A stretch of 64,000 nt of DNA from Cohnella ginsengisoli (GCF_029525555.1 NZ_JAPDHZ010000003.1:124001-188000), one strand, 5' to 3'. Positions 27,613-38,820 are shown, numbered from the stretch's first letter. A program made the numbers and translations. Notes: generated by a model not told the origin, from the letters alone.

Positions 27613-29883
27613 TTATATGGGGGCATCCAACGGGACCGCAAACGAATAGCTTTGTCCAGCCTCGACGGGCAGCTCCACAAGCTCCGGCCCAAGGCCCCGA
27701 ATCCGGCAGACGCCGGTCCTGTCCGCGCGGATAATGGCCTGGTCAAGACGGCCTTGCGACCATTCCATATCCACGGTATAACCCCCCTCTGCCCCGAAGG
27801 CCGCTCACGCGCCCGTCACCCCAGGCGGCCGGCCATGCCGGCAGCAGATGCAGCACGCCGCGGTGGCTTTGCAGCAGCATCTCGGCGATGCCCGCCGTTC
27901 CGCCGAAGTTCCCGTCGATCTGAAACGGCGGGTGGTTGTCGAGCAGGTTCGGCAGCGTGGAATGGCCGAGCAGCGCAAGTACGTTAACGCGGGCCTGCTC
28001 AGCATCTTGCAAACGCGCCCAGAAATTGATGATCCACGCTCTGCTCCAGCCGGTATGGCCGCCGCCGTGGGCGAGGCGGCGCTCCAGCGTGACGCGCGCG
28101 GCAGCCGCCAGCTCCGGCGTCTCCTCGGACGTAAACTGCTCTCCGGGGTACAGCCCGAATAAATGCGAGATATGCCGGTGACCGGGCTCCGCTTCCTCGT
28201 AATCCTCCATCCACTCCTGAATCTGGCCGTGCTTGCCGATCTTCGTCACGGGAATCCGCCTTAGGGCATCGGTCAGCTCCTCGCCGAACGGCTCGTCGAT
28301 GCCGAGAAGGCGCGCGCTATCGAGACAGGCTTCGAACAAGGCGCGAATGATCTGAAAGTCCATGGAAGCGCCGGCGCACAAGACGCCGGATTCTCCGCCG
28401 GGAAGCCTGTACGTATTCTCCGGCGAGATGGACGGACAGGTGATGAGCCGGCCGTCTTCCCCCTCGATCAGGTAGTCCAGCAAAAACCGGGCGGCTTCCT
28501 TCATCGTCGGATAAGCCTGCGCCAAAAACGTCTCGTCTTTGCCGAAGGCGTAATGCTCCCAGAGATGGAGACAGAGCCACGCCGCGCCGAGCGGCCAGAA
28601 CGTCGAGGGCGTCCACCCGTCCTGCGGCGCCGTATCCGCCCAGATGTCCGTATTGTGATGCGCCGCGAACCCGCGGCATCCGTACATCGTCTCGGCCGTC
28701 CGCCGTCCCGGTTCCCGCATGCGCTCGATCAACTCGAACAGCGGCAGATGACATTCGGGCAGATTGCAGTTCTCCGCCGGCCAGTAGTTCATCTGGGCAT
28801 TGATGTTGATCGTGTATTTGCTGTCCCACGGCGGCAGAAAGTGCGGATTCCAGATGCCCTGCAGATTGGCCGGGAGCGATCCCGGACGGCTGGAGGAGAT
28901 GAGCAGATAACGGCCGTACTGGAAGTACAAGGACACGAGTCCGGGATCGTCTTCGCCCCGTTCGAGGCGGGCGAGTCTCTCGTCGGTCGGAAGACCGGCC
29001 TTATCCTGCCCGGCGTCCGAGATTTCCAGATGCACCCGATTGAACAAGGCGCGGTAATCGGAGACATGGCGTTCGCGCAATTCCTCGTAGGAACGACGCG
29101 CCGCCTCGTCGATGGCCGCCTTGCAGGCGAGCTCGGGGTCCGGCGAACGGAACGTCGTTGCGGCCGCGATGTACAAGATCGCTTCGTCCGCCTGCTCGAT
29201 CACCAAATATTCGCCAATCGTGCGGCAGCTGCCCCCCTTTGACGACCGCCTTCACCGCCGCGCGGAAGTTCGCGCCGCCCTCGCCGCCCGCATGGCCCGA
29301 CATGACCAGCCCGTCCGTTCCCCATGAACGGATGCCGTCCAGGTTTCGTCGCTGCTGGCGGTTCCAGCGCGCCCGGAAGCTGAGCGACGACGGCTTGTCG
29401 GCCGCAAGCCGGTAGACGATCACTTGATCCGGATAACTGGCGAACGCTTCCCGGGCATAGCGAACGCCTTCTTGCGAGTAGCTGGCGGCGAAAAGACCGC
29501 AGCCGAGATCCAGCTCCCGTTCGTACTGTTCGACCCTGCTGCCCGCTGCCGCGCCTTGAAGCTCCAAGTCCCCCAGCGGCAAGTAGTGCCGCTGCGATTC
29601 GGGAACGCCCGTTAGCGCCATCAAGGCCAAATCCTCCGCTTCGCGGAGCCTGCCGGCCAAGATCAGCTCGCGGATCCTTGGCAGATTGGGAAGCGCATCC
29701 GGATTGTTGCGGTCCCGCGGACCGCCGTACCACAGCGAATCCTCGTTCAATTGGAGAAGCTCGTCGCTCGCGCCCCCCGAATATCATGGCCCCGAGCCGC
29801 CCGTTGCCGATCGGCAGCGCTTCGTTCCAGTCCTTGGCGGGCTGTCCGTACCAGAGCTTCCCGTTAGCCGCGTTTGCGCTCAT
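27613..29883 (-). CDS. Glycoside hydrolase family 95 (alpha-L-fucosidase/alpha-L-galactosidase), three frame breaks
   Basis: The repaired protein has 755 residues, normal for GH95 enzymes that remove alpha-1,2-linked L-fucose or L-galactose by inversion. Motifs are [85 protein letters not shown] and [20 protein letters not shown]. The frame breaks at three six-C runs (29773-29778, 29232-29237, 27782-27787); removing one base at each restores a continuous reading to a stop at 27613 ending VPLDAPI. There is no signal peptide, so it acts on imported oligosaccharides. It is the last gene of the main glycan cluster, 16 bases after the YesN gene. Confidence 0.92.
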
Positions 29884-29899
29884 GCTTGAACCCCCTTCG

Positions 29900-31556
29900 T
29901 TACGTTCTGGCTGCTTCCCGATATTCCTGCGGCGTGACGCCGGTCGCTTTTTTTAAAGAAGCGGGTAAACGACTGGGAAGCTTCGTAGCCGACCCGAACC
30001 CCGACTTCCAATACCTTCAGATCGTCGCCGCGCAGCAGCGCCTTGGCCCGCTCGATTCGCGCGGCCTCGATATATTCGGACAGATTGACGCCGCACGCCT
30101 GCTTGAATAGACGCGACAAGTAGGACGGGTTGAAATGGATATAACCCGCAAGACGGACCAGGGACAAGTCCTCGTCCAGATGCTCCTCGACATAAGCGCG
30201 GACTTTGAAGATCGCTTCGGCGGCCCGATTGCTCTCCCCGGAGCTTCGGAGCTCGAACAGCTCGCCCGACGTCGCGCGCAGGAACGCGAACGCCTCCTTC
30301 CAGGACGCGAATTCGTCGGGCCGCATCAAAGCCGGGAAGCCCGCTACCTGATTCTCGAGCTCCAAGCGGTTGATATAAGAAAGAAGAACCAGCGAGATCG
30401 TATAATATAGCTCCTGCAAATAAGGAGACCCGTTGTCCTGCTCCGAATCCGTCAACTCGTCGAAAAGCTGAAGGAACTCATCGCGCCGTCCGGCATCCAG
30501 GTGGGCGGATAATGCATCCGACTTGTCCCGCGGCGAACGTTCCCTCGCGCAGCATGAAGCTTCGAGGCTGAGCGTCCGCACCATTTGCGCGCCGTCTCCG
30601 GTTCTGGTCTGTCCTTGACGCCTCATCTTGTCATAGGTCGAGGATAGCTTCGCCCATTCGGACGGCCGATCCCCCAGCGTGACGGCGACGGAGAGGTCCA
30701 TGCTGCTCAAGCAAGCTTGCTGGATCAGCTCGAATTGGCCGACCAGATAGGATAGAAAGGAAGCGTCATCCCCTTTATCCCCTTTATCCCCTTCATCCTT
30801 TTCATCCGCCTCATCTTCGCTTGAATCCGCTCGATCGGCCGACCGTTGGATCAGCCAGACCACGTCGCCGAAGCGGTCGATCATGCCGAGGCTGAGCACC
30901 TGGCCCTCCAGCAAACGCTCGGCGAGCAGCGTGACGGCCATGGCCGATTCATGCCGATTCGCATAGGACGACTCGGCGGACGAGGCGCGGGAGAGGCTCC
31001 CCTGCGCCAGGTAGACCGGCCTGCCGGCATCGAGCGAAATGTTCAGCTTGCTAAAGTCCGCCGCCAGATTCGGCGCCGGATTCGCGCCATGCAGGAGATG
31101 CCTGAAATACTCGCCGCGCGCCAGCACCTCAAGCGTATTCAGCTTATCCTGCGCCCGTTGAATCAGATCCTTTACGCGGAGGCTGTCGTTCAGTTCGGCG
31201 ACGGCTTGCTTGACCGCCGCGATGACCTTCGGGTACCCTTCGCTTTTGAGCAGATACTGAACGCCCGGCGTCTGGATCGCCCGGTACACGGCGTCGAAAT
31301 CGCTGTAGCCGGTGAGGAAGATCAACCGGCAATGCGGCCAGTGCCGCTTGATGGCGGACATGAGCTGCAGCCCGTCGATCCCCGGCATGCGAATATCGGA
31401 CAACACGATGTCCACCCGCGTCCGATTCAGCCAGTCGAGCGCCTCCCTTCCGGAGTAAGCTTTGCACAGATCGAGATCGAGGCCGCATCCGGACAAGGTC
31501 TCGTACAGGCCGTCGGTGATCATCTCCTCGTCATCCACAATCAGCAATCGGTACAT
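29900..31556 (-). CDS. YesN-type response regulator with AraC DNA-binding domain (frameshift near end)
   Basis: A 551-residue regulator. The receiver (1-120) starts [16 protein letters not shown], has phospho-acceptor D54 in [12 protein letters not shown] and lysine in YLLKSEG. A long linker includes an acidic low-complexity stretch [17 protein letters not shown] coded by nine-base tandem repeats. The AraC domain reads [22 protein letters not shown] and [14 protein letters not shown]; the last helix is restored as [15 protein letters not shown] by removing one base from the seven-T run at 29948-29954. It overlaps the kinase gene by 26 bases. It is expected to switch on the surrounding glycan genes. 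Confidence 0.93.
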
Positions 31557-33312
31557 CGGCCTGTCCCTCCCACGGAAAGTATAGCGTCGCTTGCAGTCCG
31601 CCAAGCTCGCTTCGGGCGACCCGGACGCCGCCCCGCTCGCCGAACGTGATCGCGAGGCGCCGGTGAATGTTGACCATCCCCGTCGTTTCGGCCGTATCGT
31701 CCCGGTTCGCCAGCATTTTCGTCAATTCAAGCAGCTTCTGATCGGACAGCTCGCTGCCGTTATCCTCGATGACGATCCGGAATTCGCCGTCTTCGCGGGC
31801 AAAGCGAACGACGATTCTTCCGTTTTCTTCTTTGCGTTCCAGGCTGTGCTCGAACGCATTCTCGATGATCGGCTGGACGATCAGTCGCGGCACCTTCGCC
31901 TCCGCGAGCTCAGCGGGCAGCTCCTCGAACCGCGCCCGGATGCGCCTGGAGAAGCGAAGAAGCTGAATGTCCGTATACGTGCGCGCGTGATGGATCTCCT
32001 GCGCGAGCGAGATCTCGTCGGAGGCGCTGCGGGTCACGAAGCGGAAATATTCGCCGAGCTGGATCGTAAATTGCTCGACCCGCTCCATATCTCCCGTTCG
32101 TGCCATCGTGCTTAAGATAAACAGGCTGTTGAACAGAAAATGAGGGTTGATCTGCGACTGCAGCTGCTTCAGCTCCGAGCGCTGCGCCATCAGCTTCTGC
32201 CGGTATGCCTGGTCGATCAACGACCGGAGGTTGGCCACCATCTGATTGAATCGGTTGTACAGATAGCCGAATTCGTCCTTCGACGTGTGCAAGATGACCT
32301 GCTCCAAGTCGCCGTTCTCGACGCGGCGGAAGCTCTTCACGAGCCGCAGCAGCGGCTTGTGAATGAATTTGTACGTCGACATCGCATAGATGGCGACGAT
32401 CACGAGCGCCGCCGCGGCAAAGAGCCAGGCCCATCTGTAAAATTTGTCGAGCGGCTTGCGTATGACCTGGGAGGGGATGAACCGATAAATGGCCGTGTCC
32501 AGCTTGTCCGAACTGGCGTTGATGGTGTAATACGATTGTCCGCCGAACGCTTTGGCTTCGCCGTATTCGCTGCCGTCTGTCCGCTCCCTGACGTACGACG
32601 AAGCTTCATCCAGGAACGACGCCACGGAACCGCTCGCGAGTCGGATGCCGCCGTTCGCCGACACCAGCAGCGTGCCGCTGCCGGGATACGTATTGAATTG
32701 GGCCAATGCCTCCGTCAGCTTCTGCTGGTCCAGCTCGATCTCGACGATGAACAGCGGCTGACCCTTCTGGCTGCCGCTCGGCTTGGCCGCGCTGAGATAG
32801 AGCCCGTTCTTCCACTCGTTGATCCGGGTATTCCGGCTGCCGTAGACGGCGAGAACGGCGTCGTAAAGCGTCTCGTCCAGCTGGCTGACGCCGTCGACGG
32901 ACGAGATGATTCGCCCGATCGGATGGATATAAACGCTTACCTCTTTGATATATTTGCTGCTGTTCTGGATCAGATAGAGCCGGTTGCGGAGCGAATTGAT
33001 CTTGTCGGTCTTTTCGATTACGCCCATCCGGTTCCAGAGGAGCGTCAGCTTGTTCAGGTCCTCGTCCTCCAGCAAGCCGAACTGCAGCAGCTTGATCCGC
33101 TCGATCTCGTTCTCGAGATCGGTCAGATAGAAGGCGGTCTGGGAGGCCGCCGTCTTCGAGATATCCTCGCTCGCCGTGTGGATCGACCACTGGTACAGAT
33201 AGACGCCGAGCACGATCAAGGGCGTCAAAATGAGCAGGAACGTAAAGATCAAGCGAAGAAACAGGGTGTTGCGAATCGAGAACATCGGCGTCTTGAACAT
33301 GGCGGCTTTCAA
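31531..33312 (-). CDS. YesM-type membrane sensor histidine kinase
   Basis: A 593-residue kinase. Membrane helices lie at about 16-36 (LIFTFLLILTPLIVLGVYL) and 295-315 (WAWLFAAAALVIVAIYAMS), with a Cache-like extracellular sensor between. A HAMP segment follows, then the His_kinase box QLQSQINPHFLFNSLFILST with the phospho-histidine, and the ATPase motif VQPIIENAFEHSLERK with the G boxes IVIEDNGSEL and GMVNIHRRL. Its start follows the solute-binding gene stop by three bases, so the lipoprotein and kinase are translated together, which suggests that the lipoprotein could be part of the sensing complex. Confidence 0.93.
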   Translation of the reverse strand: MKAAMFKTPMFSIRNTLFLRLIFTFLLILTPLIVLGVYLYQWSIHTASEDISKTAASQTAFYLTDLENEIERIKLLQFGLLEDEDLNKLTLLWNRMGVIEKTDKINSLRNRLYLIQNSSKYIKEVSVYIHPIGRIISSVDGVSQLDETLYDAVLAVYGSRNTRINEWKNGLYLSAAKPSGSQKGQPLFIVEIELDQQKLTEALAQFNTYPGSGTLLVSANGGIRLASGSVASFLDEASSYVRERTDGSEYGEAKAFGGQSYYTINASSDKLDTAIYRFIPSQVIRKPLDKFYRWAWLFAAAALVIVAIYAMSTYKFIHKPLLRLVKSFRRVENGDLEQVILHTSKDEFGYLYNRFNQMVANLRSLIDQAYRQKLMAQRSELKQLQSQINPHFLFNSLFILSTMARTGDMERVEQFTIQLGEYFRFVTRSASDEISLAQEIHHARTYTDIQLLRFSRRIRARFEELPAELAEAKVPRLIVQPIIENAFEHSLERKEENGRIVVRFAREDGEFRIVIEDNGSELSDQKLLELTKMLANRDDTAETTGMVNIHRRLAITFGERGGVRVARSELGGLQATLYFPWEGQADVPIADCG

Positions 33313-33315
33313 CCC

Positions 33316-35083
33316 CTACTCTGTCTGATCGATTCGAACTTTTCCCTTTACGCTTGCGTAATAGTCGTTGACTTCCCTCGTAATCTGCTCGCCGCCAAGC
33401 TTGTTCCAGTCCTGGACGAACTTGTCGAACTCCCCGATCGGCGCGCCCAGGATGATCCTGACGAACACTTCGTTTTGCATTTTGTCCAGCGTCGTCTGCC
33501 GCTCCACCATCGTGGGGGTCGGCGCGCCTTCGAATTTATCGAATAAAAATTGCTTGTTTTTGTCGTATTGATCGACGACGCCCTCCGCGCCTTCGGAGCC
33601 GTAGATGCGTTCCCAGCCCCATAGCGCGAAGCCTTCCTTGGAGCCGCTCGCATAAGCGTCCAGCTTCTGCTGAACGGCCTTCGCTTCGCCCGTCAGCTTC
33701 GCCTTGTCCCCGGTCCGGCGCACTTCGTCCAACGTCCGGTACAGCTCCAGGTTTTTTTTCGTCGGCGCAGGCTGAACCAAGGATAGCTGCCATACGCTTT
33801 CCGCGTCCGGCGGCGCATAATAATACGCGTTCTCCTGGGTCTTCCCCCCAGTTTTTCTCGACATGCATATTGAACAGCTTGACGACGGCCTCGGGATGCG
33901 CCGCGCCCTTGCGGACCGCAAAAAACTTCGTCGTGCTGAATTTGAGCGGCACCTTCGCCGGGCCGCCGGATGCCGACACGATCGGGAACGCGCGCCACTG
34001 CGCATTCGGTTCGGCGTTTTTATTCAATTGGAGCGGCCAGATGGAGTTCCACTGCTGTCCGTACGACATCCCGATTTTTCCGTTTGCGATGACCTCCGAC
34101 ACCTTGGTGCCTTCCTTGACGCCGAACTCTTCGTCCAGCTCGCCGTTTCGGTACATGCCCTGCAGCGCGAGAAGCGCCTGCTTCATCTCCGGTTGAACGC
34201 TGCCATAGACCAGCTTGCCGGCCGCGTCCTCCATCCAAATGTTCGGAAAAGCGCCGTAGCCGGCCGCGAAACCCTCCAGCCCCATCGATCCGCCCCACAA
34301 ATCCTTCGTGACGGCAAGACCGTAAGTGTCTTTAAGGCCGTTGCCGTCCGGATCCCGCTCCGCGAACGCTTTCGAAATGGCCAGGATGTCGTTCATCGTT
34401 TTCGGCGGCTTCAGGCCCAGCCGGTCCAGCCAGTCCGTCCTGATCCAGACGAATTGCGCTTGCTCGATCGACGATCCGGTCTGCGGAATGGCCATCAGCT
34501 TGCCGTCGAACGTCGCGGCGTCGAACGGCCCGGCGCCTTCCTCGGAGAGGATCTTCTTCAGCTCCGGCGAAGCGTAGCGCTCGTACAGATCGGTCATATC
34601 TTCGATCTCGTCCGTATCCGCGAGCTGCTTGAGCTGGGTGGCGTTTACCGGGATGATATCGGGAAGGTCGCCCGAGGCCAGCATAACGTTCATCTTTTGC
34701 AGGTACGGGTCAGACGTGTCGTTGCCTTTGACGACCCAGTTGTACTTGATCTTGATGCCGAGCCGGTCGGCGTACAGCCGGCTCCAACGGTTATCCTCGA
34801 AATTTTCGTCCTTCAGCACGCTGAGCACGTTGTTCTCGACGATGTCGCTCAGATTGCGCACGGTCGTGATCTCGATCGGCGGGTCGTAGCTGCCGAGCGG
34901 TCCGGCGGTCGCTTCCGTCACGGTCCCTCCGGACGGGCGAGAGATATCGGGGCTCGCCGCGGCGCTGCCGCCGCCGTTGCCTTCGCTGTCCCCGTTGCCT
35001 TCGCAGGCCGCAAGCGACGCCAAGAGCATCATGGCCGAACCTAAAGCCCCTATGAAACGCGCTTTGCTTTTGTTCATAGCCAT
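33316..35083 (-). CDS. Solute-binding lipoprotein linked to the YesMN pair (frameshifted)
   Basis: A 588-residue family 1 solute-binding protein. The signal peptide MNKSKARFIGALGSAMMLLASLAAC ends in a lipobox (LAAC). Mature features are ITTVRNLSDIVENNVLSVLKD, WIRTDWLDRLGLKPPKTMND, and a calcium-like loop DPDGNGLKDTYGLAV seen in LplA-type proteins. The frame breaks at the six-C run 33844-33849; removing one base gives VEKNWGKTQENAYYYAPPD. It precedes the kinase gene by three bases and has its own promoter with the same architecture as that of lplB. It may deliver ligand to the LplBC permease or to the kinase. Confidence 0.9.
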
Positions 35084-35124
35084 CCCCTCTTCTTCCGCTC
35101 AGCCTTCGCAATGTTTACGCTCTC

Positions 35125-35165
35125 ATTATAGGCGCGCCGAAGGGGCTCGGACAATGTGCATCTTT
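35125..35165 (-). promoter_or_regulatory. Promoter with AAAGATGCAC box, second lipoprotein-YesMN-GH95 operon
   Basis: On the reverse strand AAAGATGCAC (35165-35156) precedes TATAAT (35130-35125) with the same spacing as at the lplB promoter (44340-44300). The -35 region is poor (TTGTCC one base off position), as expected for an activator-dependent promoter. The start codon is 42 bases downstream at 35083. Confidence 0.7.
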
Positions 35166-35172
35166 GCCAGCG

Positions 35173-36588
35173 TTAATCGAGCGCAAAGGAAGCCAAGCTG
35201 GCGCCCCCCGACCCCGTATAGGTCAAATAAATCGCTTGAATGCCGTCCGGTATGGCGACATCCGCCCCATATTCGCGCCACACGTTCGTAAAATCGACCG
35301 GGATCCTGGCGAGCGCGGGCCCGTCCCACGACGTCTTGACTTCAAAGGCGCCTCTGCAATAGCCGCGCACCTTGATGCGGACGGACCGGATCCCCTCGCA
35401 GCGCAAATACTTGAAGCCTGCCGTTGCGCCGTCTCTCATATTGGCGATATAGCCGACCTCCTCGTCGCCGTCCTTGCCGTCCTGGGTGATCTTCGGAAAG
35501 CGGCTGTCCATCCATTCCCCGGGAGCGCCCGTATACAACGCTTCGTCCCGGCAAAACAGCTGGCACGCCAGATAGGCCGGATATTCGCCCCGTCCTTCAA
35601 GCGGCCCGCCGTTCGGGCCGCAGGTGGTCATCTCCGCCTGGACGATCGTGCCGTCCGCCCGGAATTCGATCGGCTCGATGCAGCCCTGCCGGCTGAAATT
35701 CGTTCCGTTCGTATGCCGATGATAGAAAACATGCCATTTCCCGTTCATTTCCACGATGCTGCCGTGATTGTTGCCGCCGTAGTACATGGGCTTGTTCGCC
35801 GGCTTGTACGAATCGATGTGAAGATCGTTATTGCTGATGATGACGCCTTGATAGACGAAGTCGCGAGTCGGCGACCGGCTGGTCGCGTAGCAGAGCTCGT
35901 GCATGACGACCGAGGAATAAATCAGATAATACGTATCGCCTATCCTTCTAATAGAGGGAGCTTCGAAAAAGGCATGCCCTTCAAACCCGCTGCCCGTACA
36001 ATAAGGCTCGCTTGGCGCGACGAATACGGGCGCTTCGATAATGGTGAGCATATCCGACCCCAGCACCGTCGCCATGGCGCCGTGACGGGAACGATCGCCG
36101 GGCGCGCAGAAGCCCGTGTACAAATAGGTCCGTTCTCCCTCCGTCAACACGGCCGGATCGAATTGCGGTTCGTCGCCTTCCCGCTCGCCAAGACGCGTGC
36201 CGTCGGCATACCGGGCATAGCCGTAAAACGAATACTTGCCCGCAGGCGTATCGCAGACCGCGACCGATACGACGGACACTTTGTCGAGCACGTAGTACAA
36301 ATAATATCGCCCGTCGGGCCCGACCGTGACGTCCGGCGCATACAGACACATGCTGGCGTCCGGATTCAGCGGATCGTCCGTCTTGCGATAGATCACGCCT
36401 TCGTACCGCCAATCGGCCAGATCGTGCTCCGGCGCGGACCAGCAGACATAATCGTTCAAGCAATAGGCGTGGCCGTTGAATCTGTCGTGGGACCCATAGA
36501 CGTAGACTCTGCCTTCAAATACGTAAGGTTCGCCGTCGGGCGTATACTCCCACGACGGCAGATACGGATTCATTCCTTGTTTTTTCAT
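35173..36588 (-). CDS. Glycoside hydrolase family 43 protein with C-terminal sugar-binding-like domain (471 aa)
   Basis: A five-bladed propeller GH43 domain covers about 1-330: NPYLPSWEYTPDGEPYVFEGRVY with the first catalytic aspartate area, MCLYAPDVTVGPDGRYYLYYVL with the second, and GHAFFEAPSIRRIGDTYYLIY with the general-acid glutamate. The last 120 residues (EEVGYIANMRDGATAGFKYL, AIYLTYTGSGG) look like a CBM6-type beta-sandwich. GH43 enzymes are mostly arabinofuranosidases, xylosidases or galactosidases. No signal peptide is present, so it works inside the cell. It is co-directional with its neighbours; the gap of 27 bases upstream fits one operon. Confidence 0.88.
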   Translation of the reverse strand: MKKQGMNPYLPSWEYTPDGEPYVFEGRVYVYGSHDRFNGHAYCLNDYVCWSAPEHDLADWRYEGVIYRKTDDPLNPDASMCLYAPDVTVGPDGRYYLYYVLDKVSVVSVAVCDTPAGKYSFYGYARYADGTRLGEREGDEPQFDPAVLTEGERTYLYTGFCAPGDRSRHGAMATVLGSDMLTIIEAPVFVAPSEPYCTGSGFEGHAFFEAPSIRRIGDTYYLIYSSVVMHELCYATSRSPTRDFVYQGVIISNNDLHIDSYKPANKPMYYGGNNHGSIVEMNGKWHVFYHRHTNGTNFSRQGCIEPIEFRADGTIVQAEMTTCGPNGGPLEGRGEYPAYLACQLFCRDEALYTGAPGEWMDSRFPKITQDGKDGDEEVGYIANMRDGATAGFKYLRCEGIRSVRIKVRGYCRGAFEVKTSWDGPALARIPVDFTNVWREYGADVAIPDGIQAIYLTYTGSGGASLASFALD

Positions 36589-36615
36589 CTCTCCGCTCGC
36601 CCCTAACCGATCTTT

Positions 36616-38820
36616 TTATCGAGCCTTTTTGCCGAACGTGTCGTAGATGCGATTTTTCTTCGCCCTCTCCTCAGGCAGAAGCTTTTGCGCATCCGCGATC
36701 TCATAGCCGCCGAAGGTATCGTACAATCTGGACGAAGGGTCGACTTCCACGTAAGTACACCAGGGCAGCCAGTGATAGTGGCTCTGCAGCGTTTGGCTGG
36801 CGAAGTTGCCGCTCTCGTGCCCCAAACCCGGCATCGCGTATCCGATGCTGCCGTCCGCGTCCGTGGACTGTCTGGTGTTCTTGTGAATAAACTCGGCGAA
36901 GTCGAGGTAGTGCTCGTCGCCCGTAATGACATACAGCCTGTAATACGTGTACGAGCAGGCCGCCATATACACGTCGGCGCCGCCGCCGATCGTGATGATG
37001 CTCTGACCGCTGACGGAAAATTTGTTGAAAGGATGTTTGGGCCACGGGCTGCTCACGGGGAAGCGCCAGGCATAGGTCCAAGTCTCGGTATAATCCGCGG
37101 CGCCGATCGCGCCTTCGAGCCATCTTTTTTCGCCGGTCAGATCGTATAAGGCAAGGAAGCCGAACAAAGCGTAGATGCCAGCCTCTTTATCCTGGATGTC
37201 CGCGTTGTCGCAGGTACCGCCCCGGTATTCCAGGTTGCGGTAATTGTTGTCGTAGGACCACTGACCGGCCCGGAGCGCGGCGGTTTTATAGCGTTCTTCG
37301 CCGGACACGAGAAAAAATTGGACGAGAAAACGGATGACGCTGGGCGTATTGGACTTCGAGTCCATGCGGATCGAGCTGTCGGCGTGGTAAGCCCGGTAGA
37401 AGCTGCCGTCCTCGTTCTGAACGTTCGCGAGCCAATCGGCCGTCCGCCGGCAAAATTCCAGCCATGCAGGCCGTTCGTCGCCTTTTCCGCGCATATAGAG
37501 GCAGGCGTCCAGGATGGCCTCAACCCCGTCTGCCAGCATTCGGATATAGTGCGGATACGGCTCGAATCCCTGCAAGGTCGGATTGTAGCACATCCGCGGC
37601 AGGCCGGATTCGGTCATCGCCGTCCTCGCCCAGAAATCGATCACGCCCACGCCTTTCTCATACGCTTCGGGCACGTTCTCCTTGTTGCCGTACCTTAGCA
37701 GCTGATAGCCGATGCCCGGCTGCTGGCCGACGAAGCCGAACTGAAAGGAAACGCTAGATATGTCCATATCGGGCAATTGACAAGCGAAGGGCAGCCCGTA
37801 CGAATCGCCGTAAGGCCGCGTGTATCGGGTCAGTATGTTCATGCCGTTGCGGTAGTGACGCTCGTTATCCACTTCGAAAAGCTTGTCGCGCAGCCGGGCA
37901 TAGGCGATGCGCCACTGTTCCTTCATCATGGGCTGGAAACCGCCGGCGTATTGGTCGAAATGGATGGCGACGGCATAATTTTGCTCGAAGCCGACCGCTA
38001 CGGGATGGTTTATGCGCTGGAACGCTTTCGGCTTCTCCCGGAAATCCAGGCCGGCATACGGATTGTTGACGGGCAGTTGGCCGTCGCAGCCAGGATACAC
38101 GTAATCGATCGACAGGCCCGCCGTTTCCGTCCCGAGTTCCTTGCGTATGCCATATCCGTAATACATATAATTCAGCGTCTCGCTCTTCGGTTTGCTCATG
38201 CCGATGGCGCCGACGGTACATTTCGGGTCCGTGATATTTTCCGACCTCACGATATCCGTCGTCGGCAGGGTGGCGTCCGCAGCCCAGCGCGACAGCGCCG
38301 CGGTCTCTCCCGACGCGATGTTCTGCATCGCGAACAGCGGCAGGGCGTACCGGGTCTCCATTCGCCAGAAGTATTCATTGTCCAAATCTTTTCCTATCGC
38401 GGATGCGGGCGCGAATTCGTTTTGCTTGTACCAGACGCCGGGCGCGAAGCAATTGTAGTCATGGACGTCATCCGATTCGGCCATCGTAAAAGAGACCTTC
38501 GTGGAAAATCCAAGGTCGTCTCCCGCCTTCGTCACTTTGACGTTCCGGCTCATCTTGAAACCGGCGCCTGCGGTTTCATACACGTCCGTGAAGGCAAAAG
38601 CCGAACCCGAAGGCACGGTCAGCGTCCCTTGGGCCACGATCTTCCCGCCTGAAGCGGCGATGTCGGCATAAGCGCAGTCGTAAAACTCGCTGACGGCAAA
38701 CGCCGTTTTTATCGTCGCGAACATCGGCCGTCTGTTGGAATAAAGAAGCCGGCCGTTTTTACGAACCTCGACGCCGCCCTCTTGGAATTGCATGATGTAG
38801 TTGCCGCATGCCAGTCTCAT
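36616..38820 (-). CDS. Uncharacterised probable glycosidase of (alpha/alpha)6 type (734 aa)
   Basis: I cannot assign a family. The protein has an N-terminal beta-rich part (MRLACGNYIMQFQEGGVEV, GFSTKVSFTMAESDDVHDYN) and a C-terminal part rich in aromatic residues and repeated helical hairpins, such as LEFCRRTADWLANVQNEDGSFYRAYHAD and KTAALRAGQWSYDNNYRNLEYRGGTCDN. That layout recalls six-hairpin glycosidases. EWRIAYARLRDKLF-like charged helices and DNADIQDKEAGIYALF offer candidate acidic catalysts. No signal peptide is seen. It sits between an esterase and a GH43 gene, so a role in degrading the same oligosaccharide is likely. Confidence 0.6.
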   Translation of the reverse strand: MRLACGNYIMQFQEGGVEVRKNGRLLYSNRRPMFATIKTAFAVSEFYDCAYADIAASGGKIVAQGTLTVPSGSAFAFTDVYETAGAGFKMSRNVKVTKAGDDLGFSTKVSFTMAESDDVHDYNCFAPGVWYKQNEFAPASAIGKDLDNEYFWRMETRYALPLFAMQNIASGETAALSRWAADATLPTTDIVRSENITDPKCTVGAIGMSKPKSETLNYMYYGYGIRKELGTETAGLSIDYVYPGCDGQLPVNNPYAGLDFREKPKAFQRINHPVAVGFEQNYAVAIHFDQYAGGFQPMMKEQWRIAYARLRDKLFEVDNERHYRNGMNILTRYTRPYGDSYGLPFACQLPDMDISSVSFQFGFVGQQPGIGYQLLRYGNKENVPEAYEKGVGVIDFWARTAMTESGLPRMCYNPTLQGFEPYPHYIRMLADGVEAILDACLYMRGKGDERPAWLEFCRRTADWLANVQNEDGSFYRAYHADSSIRMDSKSNTPSVIRFLVQFFLVSGEERYKTAALRAGQWSYDNNYRNLEYRGGTCDNADIQDKEAGIYALFGFLALYDLTGEKRWLEGAIGAADYTETWTYAWRFPVSSPWPKHPFNKFSVSGQSIITIGGGADVYMAACSYTYYRLYVITGDEHYLDFAEFIHKNTRQSTDADGSIGYAMPGLGHESGNFASQTLQSHYHWLPWCTYVEVDPSSRLYDTFGGYEIADAQKLLPEERAKKNRIYDTFGKKAR

